Part shown: one piece after another, positions 54,923 through 63,234 of the stretch
Position numbering within the stretch: position 1 is the stretch's first letter
Layout: every line of letters starts with the position of its first letter
From: Microvirga flocculans ATCC BAA-817
Lineage (GTDB): Bacteria; Pseudomonadota; Alphaproteobacteria; Rhizobiales; Beijerinckiaceae
Length of the DNA stretch: 64,000 nt
Assembly (NCBI RefSeq): GCF_000518665.1
Contig: NZ_JAEA01000014.1
Coordinates: 32,239-96,238, forward strand
Direction: 5' to 3'
The notes under the pieces: generated by a model
What the model was told of the DNA's origin: nothing
Databases searched by the model: none
Seen by the model: the letters and a program-made list of their open reading frames with translations, nothing else
Program-made: the position numbers and the translations under genes

Positions 54923-55113
54923 GGCTTTTCCTCCAGACTTCGAGCCGATCATTCAGGCAATGCCGGCGCGATCATGCCTGTTCCTCGGGGCGTGCCGCTA
55001 CCTTCCGTCAATTTGACTTCCCGCCGGGATTGGGGGACATGAGCCCGCTTGATCGACCTGTGCCTTTGGGAGAATCCTGCCGGCACGACGGCTTTCCCGC
55101 CCCGGAGTGATTG

Positions 55114-56823
55114 ATGGACGGCTCTATCCCGCAGCATCGGGTGTCCTTTCGCCACTTTTCCATTGACCGGCTGACGAGCGTCGTCGAGCGGAGCCATGCC
55201 CGCATCTGCGCCGTTCTCGTGCTGCTTTCCCTGGTCTGCTTTCTGCCGGGCTTCACCACGCTCCAGCCCATGGACCGGGACGAGCCGCGCTACGCTCAAG
55301 CTTCCAAGCAGATGCTGGAGACGGGCGATTTCGTGGATATCCGGTTCCAGGACGAGGCCCGGCACAAGAAGCCGGTCGGCATCTACTGGATGCAGAGTGC
55401 CAGCGTCGCCATGGGGCAGGCCTTCGGCGTGCCGGAGGCGCGGACGACCATCGCGCTGTACAGGATACCTTCCCTGTTCGGCGCTATCGCCGCCGTCCTG
55501 CTGACCTATTGGGCGGCGCTGGCCTTTTTCGGCAGGCGAGGGGCGTTCCTGACCGCCGCCCTGATGGCCACCTGCGTGATCCTCATGGTGGAGGCGCGGC
55601 TTGCCAAGACCGACGCCATGCTGACGGCCTGTTCCGTCGCGGTCATGGGCGGGCTCGCGCGGGCTTACCTGAGCCGGGGCGCCGGAACCCTGCCCCGGCG
55701 GGCGCTGCTGATCTTCTGGACCGGCTTTGCCTTGGGAATTCTCATCAAGGGCCCCCTGGTCCTGATGTTCGCCGGGTTCGCGGCTGCCATCCTGTCCTAC
55801 AAGGAGCGCTCGGCCCGCTGGCTCCTGAGCTTGCGGCCCTGGCTCGGCCTGGTCTTCACGCTCGCCGTCGTCCTGCCCTGGTTCATCGCCATCGCCATCA
55901 AGAGCGGCGGCGCCTTCTTCGCGGCCTCGGTGGGGCAGGACATGCTCGGCAAGGTCGGGACGGCGCAGAAATATCATTGGGCCCCGCCCGGTTTCTATCT
56001 GCTCTCCTTCTTCGCCACGTTCTGGCCCGGCGCCATCCTGGCGGCCATTGCGGTGCCCTTCGCCTGGAAGCACCGCCGCGAGGAGCCGGTGGCCTTCGCC
56101 CTTGCCTGGATCGTGCCGTCCTGGATCGTCTTCGAGGCCGTGCCGACGAAGCTGCCGCATTACACCCTGCCGCTTCTGCCCGCGGTCGCGATCGTCACGG
56201 TCATGGCCATCTCGCGGCATTTCGTAGGGCCGCACCGGCCGGCGGCCAAGCTGGCGACTATTTTGATCCCGTTCATTCCCGTGGGCCTCACCGTCGGCCT
56301 GTCGGCGGTCGCTTGGTCCTTCGACGGATTGCCGCCTTTCAGGGCGCTGCCGGCCCTCCTCGCAGCCTCGCTCCTGTCCCTCTGGGCCTGGTGGCTCTTC
56401 GCGAAGAACCGGATGGTCCCCACCCTGTGGGCGAGCTTCGTCGCCTCGGCCTTCCTCGCCATCGGCGTCTTCGGCTTCGCACAGCTCGACCTGCGCTCCC
56501 TCAAGATCTCGGACCGTCTGGCGGAAGCCGCCCGCAACGTGTCCTGCGAAAACCCGCAGGTCGCCACCCTGGGCTACCGCGAGCCCAGTCTCGTGTTCCT
56601 GGTCGGCACCACGCTCGACATGGTGGATACCGGGGCCGAGGCCGCGGCCTTCCTGCGCCGGGGCGGTTGCCGGGTGGTCTTCGTCGACAAGCGCTTCGAG
56701 GGGGATTTCCGGGCCGAAAACGAGCGCCTGAAGCAGGAGCCGGAACTCACGACCCGGATCAACGGGTTCAATATCAACAGCGGAAAGCGGGTCGATATCG
56801 CGGTCTATGCGGTGGGCTCTTAA
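55114..56823 (+). CDS. ArnT-like glycosyltransferase (GT83 / PMT family)
   Basis: A 569-residue inner-membrane enzyme with about twelve hydrophobic segments. The ATG at 55114 follows GGAGTGA; the TTG before it is not needed. The first periplasmic loop has M-D-R-D-E-P-R-Y-A-Q (residues 53-62), the catalytic acidic pair of this class (Asp56, Glu57), and the later H-K-K-P-V-G-I-Y-W motif. It moves a sugar from polyprenyl phosphate onto lipid A or another periplasmic acceptor. The GT2 enzyme and LAB_N protein that follow fit a lipid A decoration operon. Confidence 0.9.
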   Translation: MDGSIPQHRVSFRHFSIDRLTSVVERSHARICAVLVLLSLVCFLPGFTTLQPMDRDEPRYAQASKQMLETGDFVDIRFQDEARHKKPVGIYWMQSASVAMGQAFGVPEARTTIALYRIPSLFGAIAAVLLTYWAALAFFGRRGAFLTAALMATCVILMVEARLAKTDAMLTACSVAVMGGLARAYLSRGAGTLPRRALLIFWTGFALGILIKGPLVLMFAGFAAAILSYKERSARWLLSLRPWLGLVFTLAVVLPWFIAIAIKSGGAFFAASVGQDMLGKVGTAQKYHWAPPGFYLLSFFATFWPGAILAAIAVPFAWKHRREEPVAFALAWIVPSWIVFEAVPTKLPHYTLPLLPAVAIVTVMAISRHFVGPHRPAAKLATILIPFIPVGLTVGLSAVAWSFDGLPPFRALPALLAASLLSLWAWWLFAKNRMVPTLWASFVASAFLAIGVFGFAQLDLRSLKISDRLAEAARNVSCENPQVATLGYREPSLVFLVGTTLDMVDTGAEAAAFLRRGGCRVVFVDKRFEGDFRAENERLKQEPELTTRINGFNINSGKRVDIAVYAVGS

Positions 56824-56908
56824 GGGGCGTGCTTCAATAGGCCCGGTGTCGCCGAAGCGTGGTATTCCGGCCGTCGGAAGGCTAAGGCCGGCCTCGAAAG
56901 GAATTCCA

Positions 56909-56925
56909 CTTTCGGGTCCGATGCT
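56909..56925. repeat. Half copy of the intergenic palindromic repeat
   Basis: CTTTCGGGTCCGATGCT matches the right arm of the palindrome at 53066-53109 with one difference in 17. A full partner arm is missing. It lies in the 154-bp gap inside the glycosyltransferase operon. Confidence 0.6.
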
Positions 56926-56977
56926 TTAGAGGCTGCAAAACTTGCTTTGAGGGGTGGCCAGCATTGGCCCTGGATGG

Positions 56978-57712
56978 ATGACGAACCTTTCGCCGAGCCC
57001 GCGCATCAGCGTCGTGGTGCCAGTCAAGAACGAAGCTCTCAACATCCTCCCCCTGGTCGAGGAAATCGAGCGGTCCTGCGCGCCGCTGGCCCCGTTCGAG
57101 GTGATCTATGTTGACGACGGCTCGACCGACGACACCGCGCAGCAGGTTCTGAGCGCCCGCGCGACCCGGCCCTGGCTGCGTCTCGTGCGGCACGAAGCGA
57201 GCTGCGGCCAGAGCGCAGCCGTCCGGACGGGGGTGCAGGCCGCCCGCGGCCCCATCGTGGCGACCCTCGACGGGGATGGCCAGAACGACCCGGCCTTCAT
57301 CCCGCAGATGGTGGCGGCTCTGGACGATCCGGCGGTTGCCCTGGTCGCCGGGCAGCGGGTGGGCCGCAAGGACGGCACCTACAAGAAGTGGCAGTCCCGC
57401 ATCGCCAACAATGTGCGCGGGCGGATCCTGAAGGACGGAACGCGGGACACGGGGTGCGGGCTCAAGGTTTTCCGACGGGACGTCTACCTGCGCCTGCCTT
57501 ATTTCGATGCCCTGCACCGCTTCATGCCGGCCCTCGTAAAGCGCGAGGGCTACCGGATCGCCCATGTGGACGTGGTCGACCGGCCCCGCCATGCGGGCCG
57601 CTCCAATTACGGGATGTTCGACCGCCTGTGGGTCGGCATCCTTGATTTAGCCGGAGTCTGGTGGTTGATCCGCCGCCGCCGCCGCGTTCCCATGGCTCAG
57701 GAAATCGTCTGA
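56978..57712 (+). CDS. DPM1/ArnC-like polyprenyl-phosphate glycosyltransferase (GT2)
   Basis: A 244-residue cytoplasmic-face transferase that loads a sugar on polyprenyl phosphate. GT2 features are I-S-V-V-V-P-V-K-N-E (residues 10-19), D-D-G-S (46-49) and D-G-D-G-Q-N-D-P (98-105). R-H-A-G-R-S-N-Y-G near the end is the family's R-x-x-G-x-S-x-Y motif. The ATG at 56978 has a weak ribosome-binding site; the in-frame GTG at 56954 is possible. The stop overlaps the next start. Unlike ArnC it lacks C-terminal membrane helices. Confidence 0.88.
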   Translation: MTNLSPSPRISVVVPVKNEALNILPLVEEIERSCAPLAPFEVIYVDDGSTDDTAQQVLSARATRPWLRLVRHEASCGQSAAVRTGVQAARGPIVATLDGDGQNDPAFIPQMVAALDDPAVALVAGQRVGRKDGTYKKWQSRIANNVRGRILKDGTRDTGCGLKVFRRDVYLRLPYFDALHRFMPALVKREGYRIAHVDVVDRPRHAGRSNYGMFDRLWVGILDLAGVWWLIRRRRRVPMAQEIV

Positions 57713-58077
57713 TGTTGATGCGTCTTTCCCACGATCTGGGACTCTATTTCTACGATCTGGTCGTTGCCCGGTTCGATCTGTGGGCCGCCTTCGGCGTGCT
57801 CGCCCAGTTCGTGTTCGGGGCGCGCTTCCTCGTGCAGTGGATCGCGAGCGAAAAGGCGGAAAAGAGCGTGATTCCGATGGGCTTCTGGTTTCTGTCCATC
57901 GCAGGAGGCATCATGACCATGATCTATGGCTTTGCCCGGCGCGATATCGTCATCATCCTGCCTCAGGCCCTGTCGATCTTCATCTACATCCGCAACTTGA
58001 TGCTCATCTCGAAGGCCAAGAAGAAGGCCGGGGGCATGGTGGCCTCCGGCTCCGAGGTCGAGGCTTCGGCAGGGTAG
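57712..58077 (+). CDS. LAB_N domain membrane protein (lipid A biosynthesis N-terminal type)
   Basis: A 121-residue protein with three hydrophobic segments. It matches the small LAB_N family named for the N-terminus of LpxB-type proteins. Marks are F-G-A-R-F-L-V-Q-W-I-A-S-E (about 38-50) and P-M-G-F-W-F-L-S-I-A-G-G (about 57-68). The ATG at 57712 overlaps the GT2 stop by one base. In several Alphaproteobacteria such a protein accompanies a DPM1-type transferase that makes a polyprenyl-linked sugar for lipid A, possibly helping synthesis or flipping. Confidence 0.85.
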   Translation: MLMRLSHDLGLYFYDLVVARFDLWAAFGVLAQFVFGARFLVQWIASEKAEKSVIPMGFWFLSIAGGIMTMIYGFARRDIVIILPQALSIFIYIRNLMLISKAKKKAGGMVASGSEVEASAG

Positions 58078-58102
58078 TCTCCGCCGAAGCCAGGAAACGA
58101 TG

Positions 58103-59299
58103 TCAGGCGGCCTTGGCGTCCGCTTCCCGCAGCCGGGCAAAACCGGCGTCGAGGTCCCGCTTCAGATCGTCCAGATCCTCCAGCCCGATATGGAAGCGCA
58201 AGGCATGACCGCCCGGCTCCCACTTGGTGGCCGTGCGGTAGGTGGCGCAGTTGAAGGGAATCACGAGGCTCTCGAACCCGCCCCAGGAATAGCCCATGCC
58301 GAAGAGGGCGAGCCCGTCGAGCATGGCCGCCAGGGCCCGGTCGGAGCAGGGTTTCAGAATGATCGAGAACAGGCCGGAAGAGCCTTTGAAGTCCCGCTTC
58401 CAGATCGCATGACCCGGATCGCTCTCGAGCGCCGGGTGAAGCACCTTGGCAACTTCGGGGCGGGCTTCGAGCCAGCGGGCCATGTCGAGCGCCTGCCGTT
58501 CATGCTCCCGGAGGCGCAGCGCCATGGTGCGCAGGCCCCTCAAGCCCAGGAAGACGTCCTCCGGGCCAGGGCACATGGCAAAGGCATCGTAGGTCTCGCG
58601 CAGCTGCTTGAAACAGCGCTCGTTGGCCGAGACCATGCCCAGGAGCAGGTCCGAGTTGCCGCTCAGATATTTGGTTCCCGCCTCGATGGCGATGTCCACG
58701 CCCCGCTCATGAGGGGGGAAGAGCAGGGGAGTCGCCCAGGTATTGTCCATGAGCACGACCGCGCCATAACGGTGCGCCACCTCGGCGATGGCCGGGATGT
58801 CCTGCATCTCGAAGGACTGTGAGCCCGGCGCCTCGGTGAACACGGCGGCCGTGTTCGGGCGCATCAGGGCTTCGATGCCCGCGCCGACATGCGGGTCGTA
58901 ATAGGTGGTTTCCACACCAAATTTCTTGAGGATGCCGTTACAGAACTGCCGTGTGGGCAGGTAGACGGAGTCCGTCACCAGAAGATGGTCCCCGCTCTTG
59001 AGGCAGGACATGAGGGCCAGCGTGACCGCCGCGAGCCCCGACGGGGCCAGGACCGTTCCCGCGGCCCCGCTCAGTTCCGTCCATGCGGTTTCGAGGGAGT
59101 TGGTGGTCGGAGTGCCTTTGGTTCCATAGGTATAGCGCCCGCGCCGGTGCATCAGGTCGTCGGTCGAGGGGTAGAGCACCGTGGAGCCGCGATAGATCGG
59201 CGTGTTCACGAAGCCATGCTGCTCGAAGGGCTCGCGGCCGGCATGGACGAGGCGGGTACGTTCGGAGACGTTTTGGGGCTTTGGGGGGAGTTTTGACAT
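58103..59299 (-). CDS. metC: Cystathionine beta-lyase (PLP enzyme, MetC type)
   Basis: A 398-residue Cys/Met-metabolism PLP enzyme that cleaves cystathionine to homocysteine, pyruvate and ammonia. PLP-binding Lys210 lies in G-T-K-Y-L-S-G-N-S-D. The Y-T-Y-G-T-K-G-T-P-T motif (residues 56-65), L-A-P-S-G-L-A-A near 84-91 and M-D-N-T-W-A-T-P (184-191) are typical. S-W-G-G-F-E-S-L near the end marks the MetC branch. It is convergent with the LAB_N gene and not in an operon with aap. Confidence 0.93.
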   Translation of the reverse strand: MSKLPPKPQNVSERTRLVHAGREPFEQHGFVNTPIYRGSTVLYPSTDDLMHRRGRYTYGTKGTPTTNSLETAWTELSGAAGTVLAPSGLAAVTLALMSCLKSGDHLLVTDSVYLPTRQFCNGILKKFGVETTYYDPHVGAGIEALMRPNTAAVFTEAPGSQSFEMQDIPAIAEVAHRYGAVVLMDNTWATPLLFPPHERGVDIAIEAGTKYLSGNSDLLLGMVSANERCFKQLRETYDAFAMCPGPEDVFLGLRGLRTMALRLREHERQALDMARWLEARPEVAKVLHPALESDPGHAIWKRDFKGSSGLFSIILKPCSDRALAAMLDGLALFGMGYSWGGFESLVIPFNCATYRTATKWEPGGHALRFHIGLEDLDDLKRDLDAGFARLREADAKAA

Positions 59300-59526
59300 C
59301 GCTACAAGGGCTTGATGAGGAGGGCCCCGATCTGAAACCGCTCGGCCGCTGGCGTCAAGACGGGCAGGAATTGCCTTCCATCAAGACTTGACCGGTGATC
59401 AATCATTGAATTTGATGGATGCGATACCGTCTCACTCGAGGCGGTGCGGAACGGTCTAACCGGGGCTCGTCTGGGGGGTACAACCAGAATCCGGCGGGTC
59501 TTCGTACAGTGGGAGAACATAGCAAC

Positions 59527-60546
59527 ATGAAAAAGGCTCTCGTATCGATTGCCTTCGGTCTGACTGCCAGCCTGTTCGCCACGGGCGCTTCGGCCCAGGC
59601 GACGCTTGCCAGCGTGAAGCAGAAGGGCTTTCTGACCTGCGGCTCGAACACGGGTCTTGCCGGCTTCGGCCAGCCTGACGCCCAGGGCAACTGGACCGGC
59701 CTCGACGTCGACCTCTGCCGCGCCATCGCAGCCGCGATCTTCGACGATCCGACCAAGGTTCGCTTCATCCCGCTCGCCGCCAAGGACCGCTTTACCGCGC
59801 TCCAGTCGGGTGAGGTGGACGTGCTGTCCCGTAATTCCACCATGACGATGTCGCGCGACACGCAGCTCGGCCTCGACTTCCCGGCCATCAACTACTACGA
59901 CGGCCAGGGCTTCATGGTCCGCAAGAAGCTCGGCGTTTCCTCCGCCAAGGAGCTGAACGGCGCCTCGATCTGCACCCAGCAGGGCACCACCACCGAGCTC
60001 AACCTCGCCGACTACTTCCGTGCCAACAACATGAAGTACGAAGTGGTGGCCTTCGCGACCTCGGACGAGACGTTCAAGGCCTATGATGCCGGCCGTTGCG
60101 ACGCCTTCACCACGGACGCTTCGGGCCTCTATTCCGAGCGTCTGCGCGCCTCGGCTCCGGACGATCACATCGTTCTGCCCGAGATCATCTCCAAGGAGCC
60201 GCTCGGCCCGGCCGTCCGTCACGGCGACAACCAGTGGGGCGATATCGTCCGCTGGACGCACATGGCCATGCTCAACGCCGAAGAACTCGGCGTGACCAAG
60301 GCCAATGTCGAGCAGATGAAGAACTCCGACAACCCGGAGATCAAGCGTCTTCTCGGCACGGAAGGCAAGTTCGGCGAGGCGACCGGCCTGACGAACGACT
60401 GGGCTGTCCGCATCATCAAGCACGTGGGCAACTACGGCGAGGTCTTCGAGAAGAACGTGGGCGAAGGTTCGCGCCTGAAGATCAAGCGCGGCCAGAACGC
60501 GCTCTGGACGAAGGGCGGATTGCAGTACGGCATTCCGGTCCGCTAA
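59527..60546 (+). CDS. aapJ: General L-amino-acid ABC transporter binding protein AapJ
   Basis: A 339-residue periplasmic binding protein (family 3). The ATG at 59527 starts a signal peptide ending S-A-Q near residue 24; upstream codons are not conserved. Features are L-T-C-G-S-N-T-G-L-A-G-F (about 36-47), D-V-D-L-C-R-A-I-A-A-A-I and D-V-L-S-R-N-S-T-M-T. It is the size of Rhizobium AapJ and is followed by the aapQMP genes in the usual order. A GC-rich hairpin separates it from aapQ. Confidence 0.95.
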   Translation: MKKALVSIAFGLTASLFATGASAQATLASVKQKGFLTCGSNTGLAGFGQPDAQGNWTGLDVDLCRAIAAAIFDDPTKVRFIPLAAKDRFTALQSGEVDVLSRNSTMTMSRDTQLGLDFPAINYYDGQGFMVRKKLGVSSAKELNGASICTQQGTTTELNLADYFRANNMKYEVVAFATSDETFKAYDAGRCDAFTTDASGLYSERLRASAPDDHIVLPEIISKEPLGPAVRHGDNQWGDIVRWTHMAMLNAEELGVTKANVEQMKNSDNPEIKRLLGTEGKFGEATGLTNDWAVRIIKHVGNYGEVFEKNVGEGSRLKIKRGQNALWTKGGLQYGIPVR

Positions 60547-60561
60547 GCGTTCCGCTATCAG

Positions 60562-60586
60562 GGGCGCCCGGAACATCCGGGCGCCC
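60562..60586 (+). terminator. Hairpin between aapJ and aapQ
   Basis: A perfect 10-bp GC stem (60562-60571 with 60577-60586) has an AACAT loop, 15 bp after the aapJ stop. No T-tract follows, so it is more likely an mRNA stabiliser or partial terminator. A second, imperfect GTTCATG/CATGAAC inverted repeat lies about 35 bp downstream. Confidence 0.6.
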
Positions 60587-60686
60587 TCATCAAAAGAAGA
60601 AGAACAAAAAAGCCGCCCGTTCATGGGATCGCTAAGAGCATGAACAGGGAGGACGGCCGGGCATAAAATATAAAAGCCGTCAGAGG

Positions 60687-61898
60687 ATGAACTCAGTGCA
60701 GACCATTGCCAGCCAGACATCGCCTCCTAAGAAATCTTTTCTGTACGATCCGAAGGTTCGTGGAATTTTCTATCAGGTCGTGCTCGTCGCCGCGATCGTC
60801 TTCCTGTTCTATGTCGCTGCGACCAATGCCATCGAGAACCTGCAGCGCGCCAAGATCGCCTCTGGCTTCGGATTTCTCAGCAACACGGCCGGATTCGACA
60901 TCAGCCAGACGCTGGTTCAGTTCAGCGCGGCGGGCGGAAGCTATGGCGACGCCTTCCTCGTCGGTCTCCTGAATACCCTGATCGTCTCGGCCATCGGCAT
61001 CGTCTTTACGACCATTCTCGGCTTCCTCATCGGCATCGCCCGCCTGTCCAGGAACTGGATGGTGGCCAAGGTCGCCATGGTTTATGTCGAGGTCCTGCGC
61101 AATATCCCCCTGCTGGTCCAGCTGCTGTTCTGGTACATTGCGGTCCTCGGAGCCCTGCCGCAGCCGCGCAACTCCCTCGAGATGGGCGCGGGCTTCTACC
61201 TGAACTCGCGCGGCCTTTTCATGGCGCGGCCGATCTACGCGTCGGATGCGTGGGTCCTCATCGCGGTCTTGGCCGTCGGGCTCGTCGGCACCTTCGTATA
61301 TCGACGGTGGGCGAGGAAGCAGCAGGAGCAGACCGGGCGGCAATATCCGGTCGGCAAGGTCACGCTTGCCCTGGTCCTCGGGCTGCCGGTCCTGACCTGG
61401 GTCCTGCTGGCCCTGGCGGGCGCCAACCCCGTCAGCTTCGAGCTGCCGCGCAAGGGCACCTTCAATCTCACGGGCGGGATGCAGATCCTGCCGGAATTCG
61501 TGGCGTTGCTCCTCGGCCTCGTGACCTACACCGCCGCGTTCATCGCCGAGGTCGTGCGCGCCGGCATCCTCGCTGTCTCGAAGGGGCAGACCGAGGCTGC
61601 GAGCTCCCTCGGGCTCACGCCGGGCCAGACCCTCCGGCTTGTCGTGATCCCGCAGGCCATGCGCGTCATCATTCCGCCGCTCACGAGCCAGTATCTGAAC
61701 CTGACGAAGAACTCGTCGCTCGCCGTGGCCATCGGTTATCCGGATCTGGTGCAGGTCTTCATGGGAACCGTGCTCAACCAGACGGGCCAGGCCATCGAGG
61801 TCGTCGTCATCACCATGGGCGTGTATCTGACGATCAGTCTCGTGACCTCGTTCGTCATGAACATCTACAATCGCCGTGTGGCGATCGTCGAACGGTAG
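60687..61898 (+). CDS. aapQ: General L-amino-acid ABC transporter permease AapQ
   Basis: A 403-residue permease of the His/Glu/Gln type with an extended periplasmic N-terminal domain, the usual length for AapQ. Marks are G-L-L-N-T-L-I-V-S-A-I-G (about 92-103), V-Y-V-E-V-L-R-N-I-P-L-L-V-Q (about 132-145) and the EAA loop E-A-A-S-S-L-G-L-T-P-G-Q near 313-323. The C-terminal membrane domain is well conserved. It begins about 140 bp after aapJ, beyond the hairpins. Confidence 0.94.
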   Translation: MNSVQTIASQTSPPKKSFLYDPKVRGIFYQVVLVAAIVFLFYVAATNAIENLQRAKIASGFGFLSNTAGFDISQTLVQFSAAGGSYGDAFLVGLLNTLIVSAIGIVFTTILGFLIGIARLSRNWMVAKVAMVYVEVLRNIPLLVQLLFWYIAVLGALPQPRNSLEMGAGFYLNSRGLFMARPIYASDAWVLIAVLAVGLVGTFVYRRWARKQQEQTGRQYPVGKVTLALVLGLPVLTWVLLALAGANPVSFELPRKGTFNLTGGMQILPEFVALLLGLVTYTAAFIAEVVRAGILAVSKGQTEAASSLGLTPGQTLRLVVIPQAMRVIIPPLTSQYLNLTKNSSLAVAIGYPDLVQVFMGTVLNQTGQAIEVVVITMGVYLTISLVTSFVMNIYNRRVAIVER

Positions 61899-61907
61899 GA
61901 GATCTCC

Positions 61908-63227
61908 ATGAACGCCACCGTCGATATTCCGCGCTTTGTCCGCGCCAAGCAGGTGGAGGCGCTGCCTCCTCCCAACCTTGCGCGCGGACCCATCGCCTGG
62001 ATCAGGGAGAACCTGTTCTCCGGCCCCTTCAACACGATCCTCACGCTGGCCGTCTTCTACCTCCTTTATGTCAGCGTTCCGCCCCTGGTGAAATTCCTGT
62101 TCATCGATGCGGTCTGGACGGGGACCGACCGCGCCGCCTGCCGCGCCGATGCGGGCGGCAGTGAGAGCGGAGCCTGCTGGGCCTTCATCAGGGACAAGAT
62201 CAACTACTTCGTCTACGGCTCCTACACGATATCGGAGCGCTGGCGGGTGAACATCTTCTTCGCCCTTCTCGCCCTGGGCGTCGTCTGGCTTCTGTGGCTC
62301 AAGGCGCCGCGGCGCGATCTGGGAGCCGTCTATTTCTTCTGGGTGTTCCCCGTCGCCGCCTACATCCTGCTCACGGGCGGCAACGCCGATTTCGGCGGCC
62401 GCTTCTGGCTCGGATTCGCGATCTTCGGCGCATTGCTGATCGCGCTCTTCGCCTTCGTAGCGGCTGTGCTGAAGACGTCGATGCGTCCGGCACTCCTTGT
62501 GGGCGGCGGAATCGTGGCGGTCATCGGCATCACGCTCGCCCTGGTCGATTTCGATTTTGGCCTCGCCCATGTGCCGACCTCCCTGTGGGGCGGCATCCTG
62601 GTCACTCTGCTGGTGGCGACGGTCGGCATCGTGGTGTCGCTGCCTTTCGGCATCGTGCTGGCCCTCGGGCGGCGCTCGAAGCTGCCGCTCGTGCGGCTCG
62701 CCTCGGTGGTCTTCATCGAGTTCGTGCGCGGCGTTCCGCTCATCACGGTGCTGATCATGGCGAACACGATGCTGCCGCTCTTCCTGCCCGGCGACATGAC
62801 GGTCGACCGCCTGCTGCGTCCGCTCATCGGCACCGCTCTTTTCGCCTCCGCCTACATGGCCGAGGTGGTGCGCGGCGGCCTTCAGGCCATGCCGAAGGGC
62901 CAGTACGAGGGCGCGATGTCCCTGGGCCTCAACTACCCGCAGATGATGTCCCTCATCATCCTGCCGCAGGCTCTGCGGATCGTGATCCCCGGCATCGTGA
63001 ACACCTTCATCGGCCTGTTCAAGGATACCTCGCTGGTCGCCATCGTCGGCATCTTCGATCTCGTGAAGACCATCGAGGCCTCGCGCATCGACCCGAACTG
63101 GGCCGCCCCCACGATCGGCATCACGGGCTATGCGTTTGCGGCCCTGTTCTACTTCATCTTCTGCTTTGGCATGTCGCGGTACTCGCTCGGGGTCGAGCGG
63201 CGCCTTGCGGCTGGTCAGAAACGGTAA
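61908..63227 (+). CDS. aapM: General L-amino-acid ABC transporter permease AapM
   Basis: A 439-residue partner permease with the same core as AapQ. It starts nine bases after aapQ with an AGGAG ribosome-binding site. The N-terminal half carries several membrane helices and a periplasmic loop, typical of AapM. V-E-F-V-R-G-V-P-L-I-T-V-like sequence (I-E-F-V-R-G-V-P-L) and the loop E-G-A-M-S-L-G-L-N-Y-P-Q are the transporter signatures. It overlaps no neighbour but is seven bases from aapP. Confidence 0.94.
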   Translation: MNATVDIPRFVRAKQVEALPPPNLARGPIAWIRENLFSGPFNTILTLAVFYLLYVSVPPLVKFLFIDAVWTGTDRAACRADAGGSESGACWAFIRDKINYFVYGSYTISERWRVNIFFALLALGVVWLLWLKAPRRDLGAVYFFWVFPVAAYILLTGGNADFGGRFWLGFAIFGALLIALFAFVAAVLKTSMRPALLVGGGIVAVIGITLALVDFDFGLAHVPTSLWGGILVTLLVATVGIVVSLPFGIVLALGRRSKLPLVRLASVVFIEFVRGVPLITVLIMANTMLPLFLPGDMTVDRLLRPLIGTALFASAYMAEVVRGGLQAMPKGQYEGAMSLGLNYPQMMSLIILPQALRIVIPGIVNTFIGLFKDTSLVAIVGIFDLVKTIEASRIDPNWAAPTIGITGYAFAALFYFIFCFGMSRYSLGVERRLAAGQKR

Positions 63228-63234
63228 GCATTCA

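Noticed and set aside
59388..59402. TTGACCGGTGATCAA upstream of aapJ as an FNR-type site
   Set aside because: The half-sites resemble FNR boxes, but the spacing is one base too long (15 instead of 14) and the gene has no link with anaerobic metabolism.
60693..62570. Open minus-strand frame of 625 codons opposite aapQ and aapM
   Set aside because: It is an antisense shadow rich in Asp, Glu, Arg and Gln with no recognisable domain, covering two certain permease genes.
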